A stretch of 64,000 nt of DNA from Rehmannia glutinosa (GCA_016081115.2 CM071924.1:87682616-87746615), one strand, 5' to 3'; shown: positions 23,237 to 34,937, counted from the first letter of the stretch. Translations and numbers: made by a program. The notes: generated by a model not told the origin, from the sequence alone.

Positions 23237-24505
23237 TTAGATATCACTCGACCATACAAGGCTGTTCCTGTGGATAACACCTGTGTGAAAATTAGTAAAA
23301 CTAGGTAAGTCAATCAAATCAATTTCCTGTGTAAGAAGATGATAGAAAATCATGGAAGTCCGATCTCGACCATAAACCACGAAGGTCAACACCTCTGGGT
23401 ACTTCAACCAACCAGACGGTCCGATGCTCTCGCTGTGTTCAAAGCCAAGCTGTTCCATTCTGCACTTTTGAGCTTCCAAAGAAATGTTAGGCAACTTTCT
23501 CCATTCTCCAGTTTCCGGCTTCATCTCCCAAAACTGCCACAAATATTGTCCACAGCTAATCAATAAAGTTAGATACTTGCCCGTAGACACGTAACGCATC
23601 TGTACCCTTGTATAAACTTGAGGGACGGGGGCGGGAGTCTCTGTAATAGTTTCCGTCTCTACATTCAAAGTCAAAACACAGCCACCCATAGCCCAATGCA
23701 TAAAACCTTCAGTAATCAACGGACCTTTGTTAAATACATTTCTAGCTTTGAGAGATAAATGGTCAGTTGGAACATTCCTCCACGATTTATCGACTCCAAC
23801 AGTTAATATAGCACACCGTTGACACTTTAGCACCCCATCAGGATCATGTGTTACAACCACTTTGTACTGCATCGAAGCCATAGCATACGCTATACCACAT
23901 AACTCCTTGAATAATATGTGACTAGTAAACAAAGGGATATCGAAGATTTCCTTTGTTAGGGGATTTGTGATATAAATGGCTTTGTGGTTATGGCGATCAA
24001 ACTGCAGAATCAAACCATTACAAGTAGCCCAAACTGGAAAACTGAATTTGCAACTATATCTAGACATCTCAATTCGACCTTGTCTCAGAGCCAGAAAGAC
24101 CCCTTTGTCAACGAAACCCTGGAAGAGAAGCCCATAAGTAGTATGCTGGAGTTGTTCGTATACGAAGTGATGGGTATGGATAATACGGTACCACTTCCAG
24201 CAAACAAGCTTTGCCTGGTCATATATATCTTGAGTAGGGAGATGTAAAAGAATTTTGAACAGCAGATCATCGGGAAGAGAATCGATACTTTTTAACCTCT
24301 TCCCTTTACACGTCCTGAGATAATAAGCGCTTGTGGAATCCTTAGATTCGTGTGCCTCAATACAGTTGGAAACTGCAGCTTGATCGGAATGAGAAACTAT
24401 TTGCTGGCTGTATGCAAGTCTCTGCGCTGTATCAGGTAATCCATAGTTCAGCTTCTTTTGTCTCAGGTTCCCTTGTATCACATGCATATTTGTCATCCAT
24501 TTCAC
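23237..24505 (-). CDS. F-box protein, copy A, with foreign N-terminus
   Basis: An open frame of 422 codons. Residues about 72-110 form the F-box (SIDSLPDDLLFKILLHLPTQ ... KLVCWKWYRII), which in SCF ubiquitin ligases binds SKP1. The rest is an F-box-associated region (ITNPLTKEIFDIPLF; WEMKPETGEWRKLPNIS) expected to bind the substrate, which is unknown. Copy C shows that the native gene has a separate first exon and begins its second exon just before DSTSAYYLRT. In copy A the roughly 57 residues before that point differ and probably come from the neighbouring BARD1 exon, which reads GTEINRVKKSLGDNLG in another frame at 24515-24565. Of three copies this is the only one with an undamaged F-box frame. 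Whether it has a promoter is unknown. Confidence 0.82.
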   Translation of the reverse strand: MKWMTNMHVIQGNLRQKKLNYGLPDTAQRLAYSQQIVSHSDQAAVSNCIEAHESKDSTSAYYLRTCKGKRLKSIDSLPDDLLFKILLHLPTQDIYDQAKLVCWKWYRIIHTHHFVYEQLQHTTYGLLFQGFVDKGVFLALRQGRIEMSRYSCKFSFPVWATCNGLILQFDRHNHKAIYITNPLTKEIFDIPLFTSHILFKELCGIAYAMASMQYKVVVTHDPDGVLKCQRCAILTVGVDKSWRNVPTDHLSLKARNVFNKGPLITEGFMHWAMGGCVLTLNVETETITETPAPVPQVYTRVQMRYVSTGKYLTLLISCGQYLWQFWEMKPETGEWRKLPNISLEAQKCRMEQLGFEHSESIGPSGWLKYPEVLTFVVYGRDRTSMIFYHLLTQEIDLIDLPSFTNFHTGVIHRNSLVWSSDI

Positions 24506-24718
24506 CAGCTGTTGTACCTAAATTGTCTCCAAGAGATTTCTTGACTCTATTAATTTCTGTTCCCTGCATACATGAGCTACATAATTTTAGGAAAAGGGAT
24601 GTAGTCATGTAGATTATAGTACCACATCAATGCACAAATATATGCAAATGGTGTATATTGGCGGCTCAATATTCTAATGAATGATCAAACAGCTTGAGCT
24701 GAATCATAATGCCACAGA
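24506..24718 (-). pseudogene. BARD1-like exon fragment and intron
   Basis: On the minus strand an AG acceptor (near 24566) precedes an open segment reading GTEINRVKKSLGDNLG that continues into the F-box A N-terminus after a one-base shift. The sequence upstream is intron that continues past the solo LTR at 28692. The same intron/exon edge recurs at 44550-44873 without the F-box, so it is not part of the F-box gene. Assignment to BARD1 rests on its position after BARD1 exon 4. Confidence 0.5.
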
Positions 24719-27580
24719 TGTGAGGCCCCGAATTTTAACAACGTGAGATACGGTGTTATGTAGTGATTATTTATTCGGCTATGTATCACAAACCTATTAT
24801 TAATAAAACGCGACTCTACTTTTATTTAATTCTTCCAATGTCAATTACGCATTTCGCATTTTTGAGCTTAGCAATTTTGTATTCTCCTCTAGTATTAATA
24901 CTTGATCGATTGACTATGACTTTAGAATTTTTGGACCCTCGATAATTTAGTAGTATATTGCGACCCTTATCCGAATATTTCATCTTATTCTATAATTCAT
25001 CCCAACCAACTTCCAATTTATTTTTGGAGTACATATTTCTTATTTCACATTTTTATTTTAAGTTTCTAAATATTTAATTATGGATATTTATACATTTTAT
25101 GTTTTTCAATTTTATAAAGAAAAGAAACCAAATATTTTTTTCTTTTTCCCTAATTTTTGAATTTATCACATAAAATGAGGAAATAACTCATTTTTCTTTG
25201 CATTACTATTTTATTTTTTTGTATATCCCAACTAGATTATTATGGGACAAAAAAAATAATAAATAAAATTTTGATTATTTTATTTCTATTTTATTTTATG
25301 TCTTGCAAGCCCACAATTAAAAAATTTCTGTACAAATCCCACTACCCCATTAGTCAACTCAATAAATTTTAAATTTCCCCCTAAAAACTAGCTTTTGGCT
25401 TCATGTCCCTAGTAAAGGAAGCTAGCTATTTTTTTAATTCCCTAATTATTCCCTACTAACCCATCTTTTAACATCAAAACTCTAAAATCCTCCCACATTT
25501 TCTCTAAGCATATGTTCATCTTCTTCTTCAAACCTTCAAACACTTAACCAAAAATTTCAAGAACTCCCTCTTCTACTTACACAAAAAAAAAAAAAAGAAA
25601 ATTCGAACCTCCTACAACAAGGTAAGAAATTGTGTTAAAAAAATCATCTTACCATCCTCTAGCTCATCATCTTCACTTTTTAACCTAAGTTTGATTTTTG
25701 GTTTGAGGTATACTTAGAAGACTTGGAAGACACTAAGAGTCTTACCATCATCTTGAAAAGGACTTCAAGACTTTAAAGATTTTGAAGAGAAATTGGACTA
25801 TAAGATAAGAAATGGAATTTTTAGTACATTTTCTTCTTCTCTTCTATTTTCCAAAATTTTGATACTCCATTTTCATTTTTGGAGTTTTTGGGGCTGACCT
25901 TAAGAATTATTTTAAGAGTGAGTAAGGAGACCCATTTTGAGACATCTACTAGTCTCATTTCATCTACTACACAAGGTAAGTGTAGTTTTACCAATCTTCT
26001 TCATCTCCTTCTTTTTTCCTTAAATTTTTAACCTCATTTCCTAACTCCTACATTTTTTTTGGTATTCCTTGACCTAGGGGGCTGACCTAAGTCACTTCTC
26101 CTTCAAGAGTGATTTATTTTATCTTTCACTAACAAGTTCATTTTTAAGGTGGGTGGAAAAATCTTTCCAACTTCTAAGTGTTTTTACTTAAAATGCATAT
26201 AGTATTTTGATATTGAGCACTTGAGATATATATATGTTATGTATTGCATGTTAATTTCTTGTATCAAGTTGAAAGATTCTCAAGTATGGCTCAAAATGCT
26301 ATTTGTTGGAAAATAGGTGAATACATGTACACTTTATTGTGATATTTGATGAATTTTTGTGTGAAATGGACTTGTATATGTATGACCCTTGAAATCCATG
26401 GTTTGTATGATTTATAACCCGGACAAGTCGAACATAATTGATTAAATTTCAATTTTTGGACTTAAAATGCGAAAATGGAAAGTTGGTGGACTTAATTGCA
26501 AGAAAATAAAACTTAAGAAAATAAATGAGATTTTAAAAAGTTAAGGGACATATACTTATTTCTTTTAAAAACTGCTTTTGTCCCAATATCATCCCACTGA
26601 CTTTAGTGACATTTTTCAACTGGAATCACATTAAAAGCCCTTCCGGTTTGTGAGTTCCAATTATTTTAAACTTAGGGCCCGAAATGACAATTTTAACAAA
26701 TTTGGGGCCAATGTGAGAATTTTATAAAAACTCGACCTCAAAATTTTAAAAACCTGAATCTCTGAACAATTTAGAGGATTTTAGAACTGACCTCATAATT
26801 TTTCAAGGTCGGGATTTACTTATTCAATTTTTAACCCCAAAAGTATTGGTTTTTACAAAACGGGGCTAATTGCAAATTTTCTTTTAACAAGGACCTAACT
26901 CAAATTATTTTTCTTTTAAGGAAAATGTACTGACCCTCGACTTTTAATAATTAATTAAAAGATTTTATTTTCTTAAAACCCCTTGACTTGTCGGATCGTC
27001 TTGACCGATTAATACCCGATTGCAGGGCGACTTACTCGTCTTGCGATTTTGAATCTATAACGGGACTTATGTTCCACCTAATCTTTCAAGATATCAAAGA
27101 TTGCTTATCCTCCTGATAATTATCTTCATCCAAATAACTCCACCCACGCCATAATTGTCACTCGCAATTTTCAAAATTTTTCCTGAACTGCTTCCTTAAA
27201 TCAATAATACTCGACTGCCTGGTTGACTTCCTGAACTTGTATTTACTTTCCTGTCTGAGTCAACTTGGTGTGTCGAGCTCACAGTCGGAATGGATACATC
27301 GGAGATGGAGCCGGCAAAATTGCTATTCCACTCTTCCACCCCATCGCCCTAATCCCGCAACTAAGGGACTGGAGTTTGTTCAAGGGAAGCGGTCATAAGA
27401 TTTCGAGGTATAATCATGATTATGACAAATCCGAGCCTTGCTAGCTCCACTGTGGATTTTGTCTTTGCTTATGGAGCGATAAGGTGATGTCTTGACCATC
27501 TTGCTCGGGAAGTTACAAGAAAGAACAAAGGAATCATTGCCCCGATCCACACAATTCTGGAGTTATTCGGACCCGTTTGG

Positions 27581-28046
27581 TTGGTGCTACAAATCCGTAC
27601 GCAACCGCTACTTGTTTTGCATTGGTTGGCGCTACAAATCCGTATGCAACTGCTACTTGTTTTGCATTGATTGGCGCTATAAATCCGTACGCAACCACTA
27701 CTTGTCTTTAGAGCTATCAAAAGACCAGGTCGGGCCGGGCCGGCGCGAGCCCATCGGGCTTTTCGGAAAATCGGGTCGGGCCAAACAGTGTCTCGGGCCG
27801 CAAAAATGGGGAACCCAATCCGGCCTAAAAATGAAAATTACACTAAAAAAATTGGACTTTTCGGGCTAGCCCGCCGAATCGGGCCGATCGGGCCGGGCTT
27901 TTGAGGCCCGACTTTTTTTAGGCCTTAAAAAATAGAGCTCGGTCCATTAGAAAATCGGGGCCGGCCCGGAATTGACACCTCTATAGTTGTCTTGCATAGG
28001 ATTGGCGCTACAAATCCGTACGCAATCCTCCTGTCTTGCTTGAATC
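27581..28046. repeat. 45-bp tandem repeat inside the solo LTR
   Basis: Units starting TTGGYGCTACAAATCCG lie at 27581, 27626, 27671 and 28002. Subtracting the 277-bp MITE and its 8-bp duplication from the last gap leaves 46 bp, so the array was continuous before the MITE came in. Confidence 0.9.
27709..27985. mobile_element. hAT-like MITE nested in the tandem array
   Basis: About 277 bp, very GC-rich (GGGCCGGGC motifs), with imperfect inverted ends (TAGAGCTATCAA / TTGACACCTCTA) and 8-bp flanks CTTGTCTT and GTTGTCTT (7 of 8 identical). The 8-bp duplication and TAGAGGTGTCAA-type ends are typical of hAT. Confidence 0.8.
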
Positions 28047-28999
28047 ACATAGTGCCTGTGTGATCACGAACTATTTTCTTAAAACTGTATAAGTATATTA
28101 CTTAAATATATTTCTCACGACGCTTGTGGGTTGTGTGTGAAATCACGCATCATATCTCATGCATTTTTCATACAACTGTTTTCTTGCATCAAAATATATA
28201 TCGCCACACTTGCACACGATCACCCATCCACTGAGATTTTTGTCTCATTCCCTCCTGTTTTCTAACCTTTAGATGGGGACGATGTTGAGGATGTCGACCC
28301 GGCGGCAGATTGTTGACCCTCGCCCCGCCTGTCGAACTTGTACCATTTTCTGATGATTGTACTTATTTCATGTACTTCTGCGGATGTTGGACTCCCTTTT
28401 ATCCTGCTACTTTTTTCTCTCTTCGACTGTAATTTGAGGGCGTAAGACCCTTGACATTTAAGATTTGGATATGGTGTTCTTTACGCTTTAGTTTCGGCCT
28501 GTAAACTTATTCAGGTTATTATGTCGGATGTATTTGGATCGCGCTAGACTTTAAGTTGTAATTCGTACTTATGTTATTTTATTTCCGCTGCTTTAAACTC
28601 TATTTCACTTGGGATTGTTGTATCATTTGTCTAGACTGTTGGGATCATTTCTGTTTAAGTGGTTGATCATCGTCGCGTTTGGGGCGTGACAACAGATGTC
28701 AAAAACATCTAATAATATGATCTACTCCATATTTTCATAAAGATTTTGAACGCACAATTAGGAAATTTTGTACTTAAATATTCATAAGAGAACTAGAGGC
28801 CTAACATCAGAGAAGCAAGAATTCAGAAAAATTATGCAGTTGATTAATTTTTGCACTGCCCACTGACCACTATAGGATTGTTCTCCACCAATTCTCCAAC
28901 AACAAAACAAATATATCTATATCTATATTATATATGTATATCCAGGATAAGCACACTACTTTCAGTTACATTTCTCAAAATTAAAGCCTTGAATCTTAC

Positions 29000-30019
29000 C
29001 CTACTTCCAATGCCTGATCCACTTTTGCGAGCTTCTGCATCTTTGGCGTCATCAACAGAGGAAGGAGAGCTGCCAGGCGACATTTCTGGAGCCTGATTCA
29101 CATCTAACTCTTCGGACACAGAACACCTAATTAACTCGATCCCGCTTGCAACGCAGTTAATTTGCAACACATCAGTATGATTATTCAGCCCCTTGGGTGT
29201 TGTTTCACTTGGTTTCTTTATCAATTGCTCCACTGAAGTTGAGATTGAAACTGGGGTTCCAGAATATAGGGTTACCATTAAATGAGGTACATTAGCAAGA
29301 TATATCTCAAGATTACTGACAAACCTATTTTTCTCTGTGTGTTACCACTTACCAGTAGTTAAAAGTGGCAAGATAGCAGAGATGAAAGTTGCATCCAAAC
29401 TTTTGTAAATGGAAACAATGTTCTCCATGTAAGAAGCTGGCCTGATTTCTAGAACAAGCATCAAAGTTTCCAGTCAATTATTTGACTTGACAATCAGAAA
29501 CCTAAACAACAAATTAGGCAATGAACTGTATAAACAGCGCAAAAGATTGGAAAAATAAATTGGCCTATACATAGTACCTTCATCGGAAAATTGCTGATGG
29601 CATGTAGGACACTGGGTGCTAAATTGGGACGATGTCGGGACACAAAAACTACATAAATAAAATCAAGACATAAGAAAAATAAAAAATAAATAAATGAAAA
29701 TGGGGGGAAATCCATCCTCATTCCTTATACATCAAGGGACAACAAAATTTACATAAAAGCAAACAAAGGAAAAGAAAGAGGTGCAACTTACTTGCAGAAA
29801 ATGTGATTGCCAAATTAATAAAAAAAATTACAAATCACAAAAATTAGGGCACCAATTTGCTTAAATGAATACATGACAATATACACACGCAGAAACAGGG
29901 AGAGAGTCAAAATGGTACTTCAGATCTTACCAGAGAGGACATTTGAGCTCGAGTCCAAGCTTCTGGAAATGAAAAACCCAAGGATTAAGCAACCTTGCAG
30001 CATTCTGGGTCTCCGACAT
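29000..30019 (-). pseudogene. BARD1: BARD1 5' exons, truncated
   Basis: Minus strand. Exon 1 (30019-29931) starts MSETQNAARLLNPWVFHFQK and ends at LELKCPLC, the beginning of the plant BARD1 RING domain. Exon 2 (about 29648-29578) gives SSQFSTQCPTCHQQFSDE, but the middle of the RING (the expected Cys-His residues up to the FC..C motif) is missing. Exon 3 (29448-29353) gives PASYMENIVSIYKSLDATF. Exon 4 (about 29250-29000) gives ELDVNQAPEMSPGSSPSSVD. Downstream PHD-like and BRCT parts are absent. Plant BARD1 acts in DNA repair and meristem gene control; this copy lacks a complete RING and the BRCT repeats. Confidence 0.85.
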
Positions 30020-30216
30020 TGCTATTTTTTTCTGCTTTCTTTTCCCTGATACTTCTTTTGCGTTTTTGGAGGGATGTGAAAGCTGCCACCTATCGTTTTT
30101 ATGTATGTTGGATTTGGAGAAAATGAAGAGCTTTCGAGGCTTGGCGCGAAGCCTCACGTTTTGGCGGGTTTTCCATTAAATTTTTAGCTCCCGCCACTAT
30201 GGTTTACCGTTTACAC

Positions 30217-30993
30217 CAATGATTTAAAAACCGGACCGGACCGGCCGGTTCGATCGGGAACTGGCACTTGGTCTGGTCCAAACAACCCTAAGAAACCGGA
30301 TTTGCGGTTAAACCGCTAAGATCTGGGTTGAACCACCTCAAAACCGGTTGAACCGGCTAATAATTTTGAGAAAAAACGGAGGTCCGACCGGTTAGTTACA
30401 AAAAAATGGAAAAAAAAAAAAAAGGAAAACTATCAATTAGCCATTTGTTTATCCGAATGGTGCCTTTTATTCTTTTATTTTCATCAAGTTGCAAGATATG
30501 TGGTGATAATTGATTAGTTTCCAATTGATTACAATTTGACTACTACAATCAATTTCCTTTTTTTTCGGTTTCTAATTTCTTCCTTAATTCTCCAAATCTT
30601 TGCCTAATCATTTTAAATCCCAGTCTTTATTCTTTCTATTTTACTTTGTTTCCTTATCTTTTTTTTTCCTACTTTAAATTCACTGGGTTTTTTTTCCTAA
30701 TCTTTTCCCTTTAAACTCTACTCGTTAATATTTCCTTAAGAATGGGGCAAATTTCAAATTATATTGTTTAATGAAGGTTAAACTTTGTATTTGATCATAA
30801 GTATGCAATTGTTTTAAAAAAAAAAAAATTCTAGATGTGTTTTTAGTTGTAATATGGTCATTTATATGCATTTTACATAATATAATAAAAAATATAATTA
30901 AATTATATTTGGCCGGTTGAACCGGTCCGACCGGTTGAACCGCTAACCGGTAGCAAGACCGATTTGCTCACCGGTCCGATTTTTAAAATATTG
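30217..30993. mobile_element. hAT-type nonautonomous element
   Basis: 777 bp, begins CAATGATTTAAAAACCGGAC and ends GTCCGATTTTTAAAATATTG (about 24-bp imperfect inverted repeats) with a perfect 8-bp target duplication GTTTACAC at 30209-30216 and 30994-31001. CA...TG ends and 8-bp duplications are hAT hallmarks. Subterminal regions are rich in CCGGTTNAACCGG motifs. No transposase is encoded. Confidence 0.92.
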
Positions 30994-31001
30994 GTTTACA
31001 C

Positions 31002-32246
31002 TACCACTAATTTTAAGAAATGGCAGTGGGCGAGAGTGAGTGGGTTCGGGTTGAACTTTGACATGCATTTATCAAAATTTAAGAGAATTTTCCAAAAATA
31101 CCTCAGATTTTGAAAAAAATACCATCAAATATGCTCTTATCTTTTTTGTACCAGTTTTTTTCTTTTTTTACGCTCCTATATATTTCTTGATTATTTTTAC
31201 GTTTTTTTTTCTTGTTCATGTATTGTTTTATATGTTATATATATTGTTTCGATGTTGTTTTAATTTGTTTTTTTGTTGTTTCGGTGTTTCAAAATAACTT
31301 CTACCTATTTTTTATTATGTTTTTTGTTCATGTATTGTTTTGTACATTGTTTCTATTGTTTCTAACTGTGTTGTTCTATAATATTTTTAATATTGTTCTA
31401 ATAATTTTTTTGTTATTTCCATGTAGTTTTCAATGTGTAGATACAATTTTTTTACCTACTTTTAAGCTCTTTTTATTTATGCGGTGTTTTTAATATTTCT
31501 TACATTATTTCTGGGTTGTTTCCATAACGTTTTTAATGTAGTTCTTATGTTTCTTTGTCGTTTTCACGTAGTTTCCGACGTTTAAATACAATTTTTACCT
31601 ATGTTTAAGCTATTTTTGCTCATATGGTGTTTTCTACATTGTTTCTAGTTTGTTTCTACATTATTTTTTGGTTGTTTTCATGTTATTTTTGTTTTCAAGG
31701 ATTGGATCAAAAATTGAATCGTGTTTTTTTTACTCGTGTTGTTTCTATATTATTTTCAATTTGTTTGGTTTTAATATGTGTTGTTTTATGTGTATATTTC
31801 TTTTTTTTTATAAGATTTCGAGTATAAAATGGATTAGTTAACGGTGGCAAAATTTATTTTTCACTGAAATTTGATTAGAAGAAACATTTTTGAAACAACA
31901 ACGTAAAAAAGTCCGATAATTTTGAAAGAAGTGTATTTTTGTCCAAAAAAAAGGCAGGAGCATAATTTTGTCCAAAAATCACCGGGAAGCTTAAAAGTTT
32001 GTCTCTTGTCCAGAAAAGTGGGGTAGTGGTGTTCTTATTCCAAAATTTAAGATCTAGATTCAAATTCAGCCAGTTAGATTCATTTGATACATTAAAATGT
32101 TTTAAAATGTATTTTTTTAGTTATAATTAAAAGTTTCTAAAAAGTAATTCTTTGAAAACTCTCACACAATATATATATAATAATTAAAAATCTATATTTA
32201 AAGTGTAATGAATACCGTCAAATATGCATAGGAAAGGCGGAACTAA
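31002..32246. other. T-rich low-complexity spacer
   Basis: No gene. 31130-31830 is an irregular repeat of TTGTTTC-like words on the plus strand, translating to Phe/Val/Leu-rich pieces that I regard as noncoding. The remainder is AT-rich sequence without recognisable structure. Confidence 0.6.
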
Positions 32247-32633
32247 GGGTGCGATTGAGTATGTTTTCATTGTGAAATCTTTTTTTTGCTAGAGAATATT
32301 AGCAAAAAAAAAATTTGGACGAAAAAATATGAATTTTGAGAGTGTGTCTGGATATTAGATAAAAACATAATGATAAAGTTGATTTGATATAAAAATAGTA
32401 AAATAATGATTGGTAGTTAGAAATGTATTAGTGGGTGAATAGTGGAATTTGTAGAAGAATGTTTAATAATGATTAGTTGTTTTTGAAAAAGTATGTATAT
32501 GTGATTGATAGGAGAATAAGTGAAAGTGAGAATAGTGTATTTTTCGAGAATTTTCATAAACAATTGCATTTTGGGTTAAAAAATATTCTCTAGGGAAACA
32601 AAAATGAAAATTCTTTCACATCCAATCACTACC
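32247..32633. mobile_element. PIF/Harbinger-type MITE
   Basis: 387 bp with inverted ends GGGTGCGATTG / CAATCACTACC flanked by TAA on both sides (32244-32246, 32634-32636). CTAGAGAATATT and its complement recur about 45 bp inside each end. A 3-bp TAA duplication fits the PIF/Harbinger group. Confidence 0.8.
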
Positions 32634-32636
32634 TAA

Positions 32637-33009
32637 GACCCTCTCTCTCTCTATAGAAAAAATATCTCTTCTCTCTCTAGAAAACCAACAAAAAAAGAAA
32701 AATAGATCCATTTTCTCTCTCCCTCTACACACTATATCCTCCTCCTTCCCAAGCTCCTGCCTTGGCCGGATACGGCCCTGGACTTCCTAACCACCTCCTC
32801 GGTTTCTTTTGTTCGAATCTAGGCATGAGGTATTTTTCCACACCTCTCATCATTGTTTCCCCAATCTCAAAGCCCCTAAGGTGGGGATGCTCGGGTTTAA
32901 AGGTTCATATAGAAATGGGATGAGAAAGATGAATTAATCTGTTTGCTAGTAGGTTGTATTAAATTGTCTGAGATGTATGATATGTATTTATATACCAATT
33001 TTACGCAAC
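32637..33009. other. CT-rich spacer
   Basis: Begins with CT-rich microsatellite sequence, then unique sequence. No ORF, splice pattern or RNA gene is supported. Confidence 0.4.
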
Positions 33010-33385
33010 AACCATCAATGCAAAGCTGATAAAATTTATTTTATGATAATACACATTAATATAAAGCTAAAAAACAAACAGTACGGCAATAGTTATCAAT
33101 GAAAAATTGATAGATTCTCTGTTTTGACAATACACATTAATATATAGCTAAAAACGAAACAAATTGACAATACTCATCAATGAAAAGCTGATAGAATGTA
33201 TGTCTTGATTGTTCACATCAATATAAAGCTAAAAATGAAACAGTATGACAATACTCATAATTGAAAAGTTGATAAAATCTGTCTTGATAATTCATATCAA
33301 CATAAAGTTGAAAATGAAACACTAAGACAATACACATTAATGAAAAGTTGATACAATCTCTATCTTGACAATACATTGACACACT
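33010..33385. repeat. About 80-bp minisatellite
   Basis: About 4.5 units; the landmark ACACATTAATATAAAGC recurs near 33051, 33132, 33213 and 33292. Each unit is itself two roughly 40-bp halves that both contain a CAATxxAAAGCTxA core, so it is a dimer repeat. Confidence 0.8.
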
Positions 33386-33529
33386 ACCACTATTACACAT
33401 GACATATAGTAAAAACCTTAACATCTATGCCCGTTAGTGCCACATCCAGGAGGGTGCCTCTGTCGTGTACTTATACACATTGTTTTTTTTTTTTTGTTTT
33501 TTTTTTTGAGAATGATACACATTGTTGCA

Positions 33530-33720
33530 TCTACATGCTCACTAGGTTGAACATATTGTGTATGGACATCTTTATCTGTGGTACTGTCAAAGGTGAATGA
33601 GTTGAACTCCCCATGATCATGTCTCTCACTACCAACATGTCAAAATTCAATAGGTGATGTATGGAACTCAGGAGTCTAAATCTGGACTGATCATAGCCTG
33701 AGAAATTCTGGAATCCCATA
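33530..33720 (-). pseudogene. Possible JASON-like exon remnant
   Basis: On the minus strand, pieces such as HTSPIEF and HDHGEFNSFTFDSTTDKD are readable across stops, directly downstream of the exon at 33951-34103. The series looks like the continuation of that gene with a stop inside. Weak evidence. Confidence 0.3.
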
Positions 33721-33805
33721 CCAATATCAGACTGTTAGAGTGAGATAAATGATGTCCACGGAGGTGTGAAAAAATCTAGGTTAGTTTGTGAATGCTGATG
33801 CACGT

Positions 33806-33960
33806 AATAATTTATACCATACCCATGAGATGGAACCACCAAATGCACAAAATAATTTATACCATACCCATGAGATGGAACCACCACATCTAAATAAAAC
33901 ATATCAAAATATAAGACAACAAAAACATATCAAAATAATTTATACCATACCCATGACAGC
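33806..33960. repeat. Short tandem repeat of an exon-intron boundary
   Basis: The motif AATTTATACCATACCCATGA occurs three times (about 33819, 33857 and 33938). It is the splice-donor end of the JASON-like exon (complement: CATGG then GTATGG), so the donor site has been multiplied. Confidence 0.75.
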
Positions 33961-34937
33961 CTTTCTCGATATTTGTAGTGCACTCTGGCAGAGAATCAAG
34001 ACTCTCGTGGACTGGAACATGCTCGTACGTCGTGATATTTGAGTCGAATGTAACTCTTTTCTTAGGGCTTGGACTCAGTTGCTCCACTTGTTCAGGTTTA
34101 GTTCTAAACCAAAAATTCAGTTAATTTCTATTATAGAGAAACTAACTAAAATTAGGAGATGGTATTCTCAATTCAGGAAAAGAAAATAGTTGGATAACGC
34201 TAAAACAATAGAAAAACAACATCAACTGCATACCAAATCTCTGACTCTCTGAGTAACAGCATCTAACAAATATATTTACAAAAGATGAATTTTAACCTTG
34301 TTAAGAGTAGAGCAGAAAATTTCAGTTCAACCAAAGAGTGCAAGAAAGTATGAAGGGCTCACAGCAACTCTGAAACCAAATTGGTGGTAATTGTTTCTGG
34401 GGTGGACTGTTCTGCAATGACTATATTTTCCTGCTGAACATTCTGAACTATGTTTCTCCAAGAATTACATCATTTGATTCAGCTCAAACTAAAATACAGA
34501 ATAGGAAAAGCGAGAAAAAGGCTTTTTTTATGATCACTAATGTCAACGACAACAGAAATAAAGAGTGCCAAAACTTAAAGCTTATTCAACAAGATAAAAA
34601 AAAAAATGCAGGAGCCCATTCCACACAGTCTTATTCCTTGATTTTACAAAATAAGAAAAAAGAAGAAAAGAAAATTGAAGAGTTGTTTTCTCTGTGAACA
34701 AAATATCTGCTCAACCAAAAAGCCTGGAAAATTATCACTTCAGCCGAACCACTGGAAATTGTAGCTTCATGAACTTTTTAGTTAATCAGGGGCAAGGCTG
34801 AAAGTAGAGAACAATAGCTCTATATATATTTATATTCATCTCCTAGAAGCTCTAGATCCTACAACACATAAAAATGATGGTTAGGAGCATCAAAGGAATC
34901 TAAATAAAGCTTCGGCCGATGATGTAATCATACTTAC

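Larger units (their letters stand above)
24719..28691. mobile_element. Solo LTR of a Ty3 element, about 4 kb
   Basis: Starts TGTGAGGCCCCGAA, ends GGGGCGTGACA, and is flanked by ACAGA at 24714-24718 and 28692-28696. The uninterrupted site is present at 44748-44758 (CCACAGATGTC), which proves insertion. It contains no gag or pol motif. The ends resemble Tekay-type LTRs. It arose by recombination between two LTRs of a lost element. It splits a BARD1 intron. Confidence 0.92.

Noticed and set aside
23339..23566. Plus-strand frames opposite the F-box copies (also at 47363 and 51147)
   Set aside because: They mirror the conserved F-box coding sequence on the other strand.
27492..27869. 125-codon plus-strand frame with CYKSVRNRYLFCIGWR repeats
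   Set aside because: It is a translation of the 45-bp tandem repeat plus an inserted MITE inside a solo LTR.
31058..31841. Phe/Leu/Cys-rich frames that resemble membrane proteins
   Set aside because: They come from T-rich low-complexity DNA made of TTGTTTC-like words; no splice or codon signal.
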